From Pseudaeromonas aegiceratis (GTDB lineage: Bacteria; Pseudomonadota; Gammaproteobacteria; Enterobacterales; Aeromonadaceae), in contig NZ_CP158016.1 in the NCBI RefSeq assembly GCF_046254905.1, positions 1,922,001 to 1,986,000 of the forward strand: 64,000 nt of DNA, in the 5' to 3' direction. The translations under genes were made by a program, and so were the position numbers. Numbering within the stretch: the first letter of the stretch is position 1; every line of letters starts with the position of its first letter. The notes beneath the pieces were generated by a model. The model made no database searches. It had not been told where the DNA came from and worked only from the letters and a program-made list of their open reading frames with translations. This document shows, one piece after another, positions 1 through 7,780 of this stretch.

Positions 1-718
1 TTGCCAGCTGTTTGCTGGGTTCATCATGATTATCCGGCCGTTCAACAAAACGCTGACTGGGGAACACTTCTTGGCAAAACCCGGTTTTCAGCCTTGCTGT
101 AATGTCGGCAAACCAGAACACGCTGGGCTCACTCAAGGCCTCCGACATTTCTTCAGCTAGTTTTTCCAGACTTAGCTGCTCAGCCTCCGGCCAATCCCCA
201 GACCAACTTAGGTGACGTGCGTCTTCAACCGCAAAAGTTGAGCCCTGCGAGGTCGTTACCTCAATCCGGGTGCCGAGAGTGTGTTGGTTACGCCACAACC
301 AGGTCCCCATCAGCAGGTTCTTGCAATAACGCCGAGCCAATTCGAGGTAGCCGCCACGCGCCTGATACTGATGGGCAAGCCGTGAGAGTGTTTGTGTTAC
401 TGCGGAATCGGAGCAGCTATCGGGGCGAAGAGAGTTGGCTTCAACTCGGAGGGAGAATCGACAAAACAACTCGCCGACATTAGGCGGAACGTAACAGGAC
501 TCGATGGTTTGCGGATTCCCATGAGCCAGTGCATGACGTTCGACATTCTCGGGCTCGAAGTCGGCGGCAAACCCTTCTGAATAGCCACTCTTTTGCCCAA
601 CTATTTTTGCCACCTCCACCCGCAGCGGCACAAAATCGCATTCTGCCGTTTGATAAAAAAACACGGCCTTTCCCGGCGATAAAGAACGCCTATAGCTCAG
701 GTGCTTGCATAGCTCCAT
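1..718 (-). CDS. cas7f: Cas7f (Csy3) backbone subunit of type I-F3 Cascade, partial at left edge
   Basis: This is the N-terminal 239 codons of the crRNA-binding backbone protein of type I-F Cascade; usual length is about 350 residues, so roughly the last third is off the window. The frame stays open from the ATG at 718 to base 1. Recognisable Csy3 features are RSLSPGKAVFFY near the N-terminus, a cysteine/aromatic block RYCKNLLMGTWLWRN around residue 145, and FPSQRF near the visible end. The start overlaps the end of cas8f by 29 nt and has a GGAG seven bases upstream. It is the third gene of the tniQ-cas operon; cas6f is expected next. Confidence 0.9.
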   Translation of the reverse strand, partial: MELCKHLSYRRSLSPGKAVFFYQTAECDFVPLRVEVAKIVGQKSGYSEGFAADFEPENVERHALAHGNPQTIESCYVPPNVGELFCRFSLRVEANSLRPDSCSDSAVTQTLSRLAHQYQARGGYLELARRYCKNLLMGTWLWRNQHTLGTRIEVTTSQGSTFAVEDARHLSWSGDWPEAEQLSLEKLAEEMSEALSEPSVFWFADITARLKTGFCQEVFPSQRFVERPDNHDEPSKQLA

Positions 719-2822
719 GTGTGTTCTCCATGTTGCTCGCACATTGCATCAGAATAGCTCTATTCGCCTCACGCATATGCCAAAAACCATCAGCGAAGAA
801 ATGAGCCATACCACTAAGCCGCATTTCGACGGGATTAACACACAAGGCGAGACCAATGGCTGATTCAGCATAGGCATGGTGCCCTTCCAGACTACCGGCG
901 CGAGCTGTTGGCTCTTCCAGCAGCACATAGCCAGTCGATACTGGCCGCAACCGGCAATCAGCCTCGAGCGCAGCGAACATCCCTTTCAGATCGTTGATTT
1001 CTGAACGATAGGGATACACCCAACAGCCTGTTCTGGGCAAGCGGGACACGGCATTAAATAGCTCACCTTGGTTCGTATAACAGTTACACCATGATTTGCC
1101 TTCATAGAGGGATGGAGGATGCAGGCAGCCGCCGGCAAAACGAGAAGGAAAGGCGGCCTGCAGCAGTGTCTGCTCTTCGATCGTCGGTGCAGTTCCATCC
1201 TCTGGGAACCGCAACTCTAACACCAGATCCATACCCAGATCGCAATATCGGCTGTCAATCACGCCAGGTGTTCGAATGGCAGTGACCTCGCGGGGGCTTA
1301 CTGGTTTGGATGGTTCGGGCAATAGTTTTGCAGATGACAGCTGGTAATTGCGCAGGTACCAAGCAACCCCATCTACTTGGACTTTTCGCTGCAGTAACGC
1401 AGACAACCGACGCTCATAATCGTGAGTAAATCCGACCAGCGCCGACAAGGAAGGCAGACCACACAGATAAGGGTTAGCGAGAGCAACCGCGTCGTAAACG
1501 CGCAAACCGGAAAAATGCAGGTAGCAACGCTGCTCCCTGAATTGAGCTACTGTTGCATCCCTTGGCTGAGCCAACTTAGTGAGTAACCATCGCAACTGGG
1601 TCTTAATCGGCCCCATCAGATCCGGGTGATAAGCATAACGCCGGCCTACCGGATGAGATTGCAACTCAAGATGAAACCTGGCCGCTACCTCCAGGCACAG
1701 CTCAAGCATGGCGCTCTGCTGCACCATCAGAATTTTCCGCTCCAGGCTCTCCGGCAATAACTTCTCAACCTGCGCAAGATCCTGCTGTACTTCATCGCGC
1801 CATTCGATGATGGGACCCAACCAAACCGCCAACTGCCGACGCAGATAACGCAGGGCAGACAGGCGCTGCTGTTTTCGCTGTCTGCGCGTCGGCCCTGGGG
1901 GTGAAATCAAATGATCCAGGGCATCCATGAAGATGCGATCATACAGCACTGACTGATCAAACAAGCTCTTTGCCTCCGCCAGACGCTGTGCTCTTGATTG
2001 GGAAAATCCACGATGAGTTGCATGGCTGACCGGCGGTGGATAGTGCAGCACGGCGATCTTGCCGCCAACCGCACCCACCAAACTACCCAGGCTGGCCGGA
2101 TGCGCATGTTCCAGGCTGAGATGAGGACAACGCGTCTGATAGATAAGCGCCTGCAGACTGGCCAGCAACGCATGGCTAACGACAGGGGTAATAGCGCAGT
2201 AATCATGCTGATAGATAAAGCGCACCTGTTTGGAATAGGGGCTGACTGCCAGAGGAATGCACTCGGCAGCCAGCGCATGTGATAGCTGTGCTTGTAGCTC
2301 ATTAATGGCGGTGCTAGACATGCCCAGCCTAACAAACGCCTCAAGCCAAACCGATACCTGTTGCCTCAGCTGCAGCGCAAGATTAGTCGTTACCCCCAGG
2401 TGGCGAAATGAGGTGCCAAACAACTTGGCCAGGTTGATGTCAGCACTGTTATGAGCCCAGCCCAACTTTGGCTCCAGCCCGGCACTGGTGACAACCCCCG
2501 GGATCTTCGGTGGCGGATCCATGATGAGCCGCTGGCCACTGACCCGACTATCGGGATATTTCAGGTTATGACTATGCTGCCAGCGCACCGTACCGACACA
2601 ACGAGCTAAATGGTTGTCATCCAGTAATAACTGGTGAGCCTGATGTTCATCGCACAGATCGCCCATCTGATCTCGCTTGAGCGTCAGGTTCAGCAGCACT
2701 ACCAGGGAGGTATACTCCTCCCCCGTCACATCCAGGTCAGGGCAGTATGGCGCAAACCCTCTCCGCAGCGCATTGTCACGCTCGGTCAGAACAGCATTAT
2801 CCAACAACTCGCGCAGATGCAT
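690..2822 (-). CDS. cas8f: Cas8f/Cas5f fusion, large subunit of type I-F3 Cascade
   Basis: A 710-residue protein between tniQ and cas7f, the position of the natural Cas8-Cas5 fusion of I-F3 CASTs. In that family it binds the crRNA 5' handle, recognises the PAM and docks TniQ at the far end of the complex. Sequence identity of this subunit is generally low, so the call rests on operon position, length and the certain identity of its neighbours rather than on a motif. The ATG at 2822 is preferred: it lies 5 nt after the tniQ stop with GGTGA in front. An upstream TTG at 2834 would overlap tniQ by 7 nt. Confidence 0.85.
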   Translation of the reverse strand: MHLRELLDNAVLTERDNALRRGFAPYCPDLDVTGEEYTSLVVLLNLTLKRDQMGDLCDEHQAHQLLLDDNHLARCVGTVRWQHSHNLKYPDSRVSGQRLIMDPPPKIPGVVTSAGLEPKLGWAHNSADINLAKLFGTSFRHLGVTTNLALQLRQQVSVWLEAFVRLGMSSTAINELQAQLSHALAAECIPLAVSPYSKQVRFIYQHDYCAITPVVSHALLASLQALIYQTRCPHLSLEHAHPASLGSLVGAVGGKIAVLHYPPPVSHATHRGFSQSRAQRLAEAKSLFDQSVLYDRIFMDALDHLISPPGPTRRQRKQQRLSALRYLRRQLAVWLGPIIEWRDEVQQDLAQVEKLLPESLERKILMVQQSAMLELCLEVAARFHLELQSHPVGRRYAYHPDLMGPIKTQLRWLLTKLAQPRDATVAQFREQRCYLHFSGLRVYDAVALANPYLCGLPSLSALVGFTHDYERRLSALLQRKVQVDGVAWYLRNYQLSSAKLLPEPSKPVSPREVTAIRTPGVIDSRYCDLGMDLVLELRFPEDGTAPTIEEQTLLQAAFPSRFAGGCLHPPSLYEGKSWCNCYTNQGELFNAVSRLPRTGCWVYPYRSEINDLKGMFAALEADCRLRPVSTGYVLLEEPTARAGSLEGHHAYAESAIGLALCVNPVEMRLSGMAHFFADGFWHMREANRAILMQCASNMENTHGAMQAPEL

Positions 2823-2827
2823 GATGG

Positions 2828-4060
2828 TCACCAAGCCGGTAGATAACAGTGAAAGGCGTCTTGGCCCCTCGACCCATGCGCCAGCCGGTGTTCAATGACC
2901 TGCCGCAGGTGAAAAATGGGCTCATGTGCTGTCAATCCGTCATGGCGCCGAAGCCGGTACGCCGGAGTTAGATAGCCTTCTTGTTGCAGCCGATAGACTT
3001 GTTCAACGGAGGTGGACAGCACAGCGGCAGTCTCAACGGCGGACAGCAGAATATCTGCCAGATTGCCGACCCGACGCTTAGGATTATCAAACACCAGGGA
3101 CGTCAAGTAATCCAGTAACCCGCGCAAGATGAAGTTGGTCCCGATATCCCGCATCGGTAACTGACGACAATCCCCAAGCACTGAACCGAACACCTCACTA
3201 AAGGCGGTGTGATTGAGCAAGCGCGTCTGTTTTAGCAGCGCACTTTGAACTTGTTGCCGCAATTCGGCATGGAAGTTGGCAGGCCAGTCCGCGAAATAGC
3301 CAATGGCCTCGGCAACACGCAGGTCTTGGGGTTTATCATCTTGGCTGTGAAAGTGACGCAGCCAATACCAGAGCAAAGCACCAAACCGCACCGTCGGTTG
3401 CTCATTTGCCAGCAAGGGATTGTCAGATTCAAACCGTTCGCCACACAGCAATCCGGCCAGTTGAACGACGGCCCGATCAGCGGGCGCTGGTTTGGCCATG
3501 CGCAGGTCATACCCGCATAGGCAATGGGTGATCGACTCGCTCCTAGTGTAATCCAGCACAGAACCGCAGTGTGGGCAAGCATACAGCAACTCGGTAGCGT
3601 GAACATGGCACGCATGATAAGGGGCATAGTGCCAATGCTGGCGAACATAAGCCGATTCGTTAAGGCACGCCGGGCAACAGGGGATGCTACGAGTTCGAAT
3701 AAAACAAAGCGGAATATCCACCCCAGCCCTATGCACAGCCTTATGCCCAGAACCAAAATGCAGACCTGAATGCAGCAAAGCCAGTTGCAACAAGCTGGAG
3801 GGAGCTAAATCTGTCAGTTGCTCGACCAGTCGTAAGGCTCGGATCCGCAAACCACTGGAGCGACTGGCATGAAAGACATTTACCCGAAAGAGATCCAGCG
3901 GGAAGGCTCCTGCTGCCTCATGATCCTGCTGCAATAGCCAATCCCGCACCGAACCGCCGAACAGGCGAAAAGACTCAAAACCGTTCTCCTGGCTCAGCCT
4001 GAGCAGATAGCTCTCCAGTGACTCATCGCAGTAGGGCTCCGGACGAACAAGCAGACGCAT
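2828..4060 (-). CDS. tniQ: TniQ, Cascade-associated transposon targeting protein
   Basis: A 410-residue TniQ/TnsD-family protein. In I-F3 CASTs a TniQ dimer binds the Cas6/Cas7 end of Cascade and recruits TnsC, linking RNA-guided target recognition to integration. The N-terminus (RPEPYCDESLESYLLRLSQ) is the typical TniQ start. The middle carries cysteine/histidine zinc-binding pairs (CCPAC, CHVH, CPHC, CLCG, roughly residues 128-182), and the C-terminal part looks like a helix-turn-helix region. Length is close to other CAST TniQ proteins and shorter than TnsD. It is the first gene of the operon, with GGAGG before the ATG at 4060 and a 17-bp palindrome directly upstream. Confidence 0.92.
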   Translation of the reverse strand: MRLLVRPEPYCDESLESYLLRLSQENGFESFRLFGGSVRDWLLQQDHEAAGAFPLDLFRVNVFHASRSSGLRIRALRLVEQLTDLAPSSLLQLALLHSGLHFGSGHKAVHRAGVDIPLCFIRTRSIPCCPACLNESAYVRQHWHYAPYHACHVHATELLYACPHCGSVLDYTRSESITHCLCGYDLRMAKPAPADRAVVQLAGLLCGERFESDNPLLANEQPTVRFGALLWYWLRHFHSQDDKPQDLRVAEAIGYFADWPANFHAELRQQVQSALLKQTRLLNHTAFSEVFGSVLGDCRQLPMRDIGTNFILRGLLDYLTSLVFDNPKRRVGNLADILLSAVETAAVLSTSVEQVYRLQQEGYLTPAYRLRRHDGLTAHEPIFHLRQVIEHRLAHGSRGQDAFHCYLPAW

Positions 4061-4071
4061 TGGACCTCCAA

Positions 4072-4088
4072 ACTAAGTAATACTTAGT
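4072..4088 (-). promoter_or_regulatory. Candidate Xre operator in the tniQ-cas promoter region
   Basis: The 17-mer ACTAAGTAATACTTAGT is an inverted repeat of two 8-base arms around one base, ending 11 bases before the tniQ ATG. The same design with two changed arm bases lies upstream of the xre gene at 18392-18408. Weak promoter-like hexamers (TGTACA and TAGAAC on the minus strand, 16 bp apart) lie upstream, which would place the palindrome near the transcription start, a usual position for a repressor site. That Xre binds here is inferred from the shared motif. Confidence 0.75.
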
Positions 4089-4312
4089 TTTAAGTTCTAG
4101 CATGATCTAGAGGAATGTACAGTCCCGAGTGACGCTAAGTGAAGAATCCTGCGGGCTAATGTTTAGCCTCATTGGCATATCTGACATGGTCGGTCGCCTC
4201 TATGAGCGGAGCCAACTTCTAACGACAGCAGAACCGACAACCAGATACAGCCAACTACAGTCCCAAAACATAAGCAACTCCTATCTGATGCTCCTATATC
4301 TGACTGCTGATA

Positions 4313-4332
4313 TACTGTATGCGCATACAGAC
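4313..4332 (+). promoter_or_regulatory. LexA (SOS) box and extended -10 promoter of umuDC
   Basis: CTGTATGCGCATACAG (4315-4330) is a perfect 16-bp palindrome matching the CTGT-N8-ACAG LexA consensus, flanked by the favoured TA on the left. It overlaps an extended -10 element, TGATATACT (4308-4316), and lies 22 bp before the umuD start. Bound LexA would block this promoter until DNA damage. Apart from this box and the tniQ operator, the 292-bp divergent region 4061-4352 shows nothing else I can name. Confidence 0.9.
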
Positions 4333-4352
4333 CGCTACGTACAGAGCACACC

Positions 4353-4775
4353 ATGTTCCTACCCCCTGACCTCGACGCTCCACGCCTGGAGCTCCCCTTG
4401 TTCCTGTCCCCGGCGGCTTGTGGCTTCCCTAGCCCGGCCCAGGACTATATCGAGCAAACCCTCGACCTGAACGAGCTGTGCGTTGCCAGGCCGGCGGCCA
4501 CCTACTATGTCCGGGCCCAGGGCAACAGCATGATCAACGCCGGGATCCACGACGGAGATCTGCTCATCGTTGACCGCTCCATCACCGCCCAGCACGGCGA
4601 CACCATCATCGCCAGCCTGGGTGGCGAGTTCACGGTCAAGGAGCTGCAGCTGCGCCCCTACCCCGCCCTGCTCCCGGCCAACCCGGAATACCGCCCAATC
4701 CTGCTCGACCCTGAGCAAGAGCTGGAGGTCTTCGGCGTGGTCGTCTACGTCCTGCACAAGCAGTTCAAGCGATAA
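4353..4775 (+). CDS. umuD: UmuD, SOS-induced self-cleaving subunit of DNA polymerase V
   Basis: A 140-residue protein of LexA/UmuD type, matching the length of E. coli UmuD (139). The Cys-Gly self-cleavage site falls at residues 23-24 within AACGFPSPA. The Ser-Lys catalytic dyad is Ser59 (GNSM) and Lys96 (FTVK). RecA-stimulated cleavage gives UmuD', which joins UmuC in the translesion polymerase. The gene lies 3 nt before umuC and has a perfect LexA box upstream. It is transposon cargo, so a host chromosomal copy may also exist elsewhere. Confidence 0.96.
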   Translation: MFLPPDLDAPRLELPLFLSPAACGFPSPAQDYIEQTLDLNELCVARPAATYYVRAQGNSMINAGIHDGDLLIVDRSITAQHGDTIIASLGGEFTVKELQLRPYPALLPANPEYRPILLDPEQELEVFGVVVYVLHKQFKR

Positions 4776-4778
4776 GCC

Positions 4779-6038
4779 ATGCCGACCCCAATTGCCCTGG
4801 TGGACGTCAACAACTTCTACGCCAGCTGTGAACGGCTATTCCGGCCCGACCTCAAGGGCCGGCCCATTGTCGTGCTCTCCAACAACGACGGCTGCGTGGT
4901 GGCCCGCAGTGCCGAGGCCAAGGCCATGGGTATCAAGATGGGCGTCCCCTACTTCAAGATCCGCGGTGAATACGAGGCCAAGGGGGGCATCTGGTTCAGC
5001 TCCAACTACGGCCTCTATGGCGACATGTCCCACCGGGTGATGACAGTGCTGGAGAGCATGTCCCCCCGGGTTGAGACCTACAGCATCGATGAAGCCTTCC
5101 TGGAACTGGGCGAGACCTGGGCCGGCAACCTGATCGAGTACGGTCTGGCCATTCGCGCCAAAGTCCTCCAATGGACAGGGCTCACCGTGGGCGTCGGCAT
5201 CGGCCCCACCCGCACCCTGGCTAAGCTCGCCAACTATGCCGCCAAGAAGTGGCCACAGACTGGCGGCGTGGTAGACCTCCGGGACGAGACCCGCCGGGCC
5301 AAGCTCATGGCCATCACGCCGGTGGATGAAGTGTGGGGCGTAGGTCGCCGGCTGGGCGCCCGGTTCAATCAGCAAGGCATCCAGACCGTGGCCGACCTGG
5401 TGAGCAGTGACACCAAGACCATGCGGGCCCGCTATGGCGTGGTGGTGGAGAGAACCATTCAAGAGCTGCGAGGCCACCCCTGTGCCGACCTCGCCATCGA
5501 GCCCGATGCCAAACAACAGATCGTCTGCAGCCGCAGCTTCGGCGAGCGCGTCACCGACAGAACCACCATGTACCAGGCCCTGGCCGACTACATGGCCCGG
5601 GCCGGCGAAAAGCTCAGGGCAGAACAGCGCTGCTGTCGCGCGGTCAGCGTCTTTATCCGAACCAGCCCATTCAACGGCAACGAGCCCTACTACGGCGACC
5701 AGGCCACCACCAAGCTGGCGGTACCCACCAACGACACCCGCGTTCTGCTCCACCAGATCGCCCACCTGCTGGATATGATCTGGCGGGATGGCTACCGGTA
5801 CCAGAAAGGCGGCGTCATGCTCGGCCAGTTCACCCCCATCGAGAACCAACAAGGTGATCTCTTCGATACCGGGTCGAATGATCGGCTGATGGAGGTGCTG
5901 GACAAGATCAACAACAGCGGCCTGGGGAAAGTCCGGTTTGCCAGCCAGGGGCTGGACCAGCATGAATGGTTGATGAAGCGCGAACGCCTAAGCCCCGGAT
6001 ACACCACTCGATGGGAAGATCTACCTGTCGCCAAGTAG
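4779..6038 (+). CDS. umuC: UmuC, catalytic subunit of error-prone DNA polymerase V (Y family)
   Basis: A 419-residue Y-family DNA polymerase, close to E. coli UmuC (422). The N-terminal catalytic palm shows ALVDVNNFYASCE, with the first metal-binding Asp, and YSIDEAFLE, with the paired Asp-Glu. These are followed by the helix-hairpin-helix/little-finger regions and a C-terminal UmuC-type tail. With UmuD' it copies past lesions at the price of mutations. It forms an SOS-regulated operon with umuD. GC-rich codon use resembles the host genes more than the AT-rich tns genes. Confidence 0.96.
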   Translation: MPTPIALVDVNNFYASCERLFRPDLKGRPIVVLSNNDGCVVARSAEAKAMGIKMGVPYFKIRGEYEAKGGIWFSSNYGLYGDMSHRVMTVLESMSPRVETYSIDEAFLELGETWAGNLIEYGLAIRAKVLQWTGLTVGVGIGPTRTLAKLANYAAKKWPQTGGVVDLRDETRRAKLMAITPVDEVWGVGRRLGARFNQQGIQTVADLVSSDTKTMRARYGVVVERTIQELRGHPCADLAIEPDAKQQIVCSRSFGERVTDRTTMYQALADYMARAGEKLRAEQRCCRAVSVFIRTSPFNGNEPYYGDQATTKLAVPTNDTRVLLHQIAHLLDMIWRDGYRYQKGGVMLGQFTPIENQQGDLFDTGSNDRLMEVLDKINNSGLGKVRFASQGLDQHEWLMKRERLSPGYTTRWEDLPVAK

Positions 6039-6111
6039 ATCACCAGCTGTTTCTTTCAGAGCCTACGCTGACTCGAATGCTGCCTACCCAACCTTTGGCT
6101 GGAGTCAATAA

Positions 6112-6228
6112 TACGCTGATGACCTAAGGCAGGGCGGCACAGATAAAGAGCAGGCACAACGCATTCTGAATCGCAAAGGCCGACTCCCGTTGGAGTACAA
6201 AAAGAAAGTCCAGGAATTCGCGAAATAG
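6112..6228 (+). pseudogene. Possible 3' remnant of an unidentified gene between umuC and the DUF3465 gene
   Basis: The 316-bp gap between umuC and the next gene holds no complete gene. One open stretch of 38 codons without a start ends at a TAG (6226-6228) and encodes a lysine/arginine-rich tail (RILNRKGRLPLEYKKK). It looks more like the C-terminus of a decayed protein than random sequence, but I do not recognise the family. No clear terminator or promoter was seen in the rest of the gap. Confidence 0.25.
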
Positions 6229-6354
6229 CACAGCTCCCAAGCAGACAGGCTGGCCTCAAATCGCTCGGGGCCAGCTCACCATCTGTCATTCACAACAGAG
6301 GCCCATTCAGCTCCTGTCGTGTATCATGGCATCAGTCAAATCACCGGCGCCCAC

Positions 6355-6798
6355 ATGAAGAAGCTACTGCTTATCGCCATCCTGGCCCTGGGGGCCTATT
6401 ACGTCGGCCAGACGCACAAAACCCCCACCATAGCCCCAACCGCCGCAGCAGAAGCCATCCAGGATGGCTCCGCCCTGCTGCAAGCCGCCTACCAGAACCA
6501 GCAAAGCGATCTGCAGGTTCAAGGCGCCGGGCAGGTTAGCCGGATCCTACCCGATGACAACAAAGGCAGCCGCCACCAGAAGTTCCTGCTCCGGCTCGCT
6601 ACCGGGCAGACCATCTTGATCGCCCACAACATCGACCTGGCCCAACGCATCGGGGGCCTGCAAGAGGGTGACACGGTGGAGTTCTTCGGCGAGTACGAGT
6701 GGAACGACAAAGGCGGCGTCGTCCACTGGACGCACCATGACCCGGGCGGCCGGCACACCGACGGCTGGCTAAAGCACAACGGCACCCTTTACCAATAG
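6355..6798 (+). CDS. DUF3465 family exported protein
   Basis: About 147 residues beginning MKKLLLIAILALGAYYVG, a signal peptide or N-terminal membrane anchor. The mature part matches the DUF3465 pattern: SRILPDDNKGSRHQKF, then GQTILIAHNIDLA, EFFGEYEWNDKGG, VHWTHHDP and a GWLKHNG ending. The fold resembles OB-type secreted domains, but no biochemical role is established. The ATG at 6355 is chosen because the signal peptide begins there; an in-frame ATG at 6319 would add 12 residues in front of it. It is CAST cargo between umuDC and the restriction operon, with no evident tie to either. Confidence 0.8.
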   Translation: MKKLLLIAILALGAYYVGQTHKTPTIAPTAAAEAIQDGSALLQAAYQNQQSDLQVQGAGQVSRILPDDNKGSRHQKFLLRLATGQTILIAHNIDLAQRIGGLQEGDTVEFFGEYEWNDKGGVVHWTHHDPGGRHTDGWLKHNGTLYQ

Positions 6799-6853
6799 GA
6801 TGAAGGCGCCCGGCCAGCACAAACCCGGGTGCAGAACTCGAGGAGTTCACCCA

Positions 6854-6982
6854 GTGGCAGATCAACTGACGGATAAGGATCTGTGCGAGGCGCTGTCTGA
6901 CCTGTTCGTCGACAACCAGGTGGACTATGACGCCATCGCCGCCGTGGCCCGGCAATACTACCTTCTGCGCAAGTTCGCCTAA
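6854..6982 (+). CDS. Small hypothetical protein
   Basis: A 42-codon reading frame starting with GTG (VADQLTDKDLCEAL) and preceded by GAGGAG at a suitable distance. An ATG at 6800 in the same frame would add 18 residues with no ribosome site. The acidic, helical sequence (LSDLFVDNQVDYDAI) ending in a basic tail looks like a real small protein. It is loosely similar to small domains of unknown function that carry an LSDLF motif, but I cannot name the family. It lies 55 bp after the DUF3465 gene in the same direction. Confidence 0.45.
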   Translation: MADQLTDKDLCEALSDLFVDNQVDYDAIAAVARQYYLLRKFA

Positions 6983-7135
6983 AAATAGCAGACCTTAGTC
7001 AAGCACATGGACAGGACTGCGGCCTAAGGATGGTTGCTCTGTTCAACGAACATTTTCACGAATCAGTGAAGCAGCACGCCCGCTGCTGAAAAAATCGCTT
7101 TACTTCATCCTCACCTGACACCACTATTTTGCATC

Positions 7136-7780
7136 ATGTCAGATGATGAATATTTTTCAATGCAGCTCACCTCCCTTGCGAGCGTCTGCGAGATCCTGCC
7201 GGGTTATCCCTTTCGCGGCAAAGTGCCGGAAGCCGAGGGGTCGGATATCCGGGTGGTGCAGATCAAGGATGTCAGCGTCGAGCTCGGCATCCGCTGGGAC
7301 GGTTGCCAGACGACCACCCTGACCGGCAAGAAAGATCCCGGCTGGTTGCGCCCCGGTGACGTGCTGTTTGTCGCCAAGGGTAACCGCAATTTCGCTGTTA
7401 ACGTGGATCACAGCATCGAGCAGGCTGCCATCCAGGCCGTGGCGGCGCCTGTGTTTTATCTGCTGCGCTGCCACGCCCAACTGCTGCCGGAGTATCTGGC
7501 CTGGTGGCTCAATCAAGAGCCCAGTCAGCGCTACTTTGAGCAAAATGCCGAAGGCTCGCAGGTCAAAAGTATCCGCCGCAGTGTGCTGGCCGAGACGCCG
7601 CTGGCCTTGCCTGCTCTCGACCAACAGGCGGCGCTGGCCGCCCTGCAACAGAACCTGCGCCAGCAACAGCAGACGCTGCAACAGCTGATCAGCAATGGCG
7701 TGCAACTGCAACGCCGCATCGCCAACGATTTTCTGGCTGCCGCCACCGGCGACGGCCAACTAGGAGGAACGACACCATGA
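7136..7780 (+). CDS. hsdS: Half-size type I restriction specificity subunit (HsdS-like, single target-recognition domain)
   Basis: A 214-residue HsdS-like protein with one target-recognition domain (about residues 8-165, including GDVLFVAKGNRNFAV and the helix region SQVKSIRRSVL) and a glutamine-rich coiled-coil dimerisation segment (about residues 165-200). Normal HsdS has two such halves in about 400 residues; half-size subunits can act as dimers. The stop overlaps the hsdM start as ATGA, so the two are translationally coupled. A later ATG at 7160 is possible, as neither start has a strong ribosome site. A full-size HsdS follows hsdM, so this may be a second specificity or an accessory subunit. 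Confidence 0.8.
   Translation: MSDDEYFSMQLTSLASVCEILPGYPFRGKVPEAEGSDIRVVQIKDVSVELGIRWDGCQTTTLTGKKDPGWLRPGDVLFVAKGNRNFAVNVDHSIEQAAIQAVAAPVFYLLRCHAQLLPEYLAWWLNQEPSQRYFEQNAEGSQVKSIRRSVLAETPLALPALDQQAALAALQQNLRQQQQTLQQLISNGVQLQRRIANDFLAAATGDGQLGGTTP

Noticed and set aside
7064..7095. Small GC-rich hairpin (AGCAGC/GCTGCT) before the restriction operon
   Set aside because: It is followed by As rather than Ts on the plus strand, so it does not qualify as a terminator, and the stem is short.
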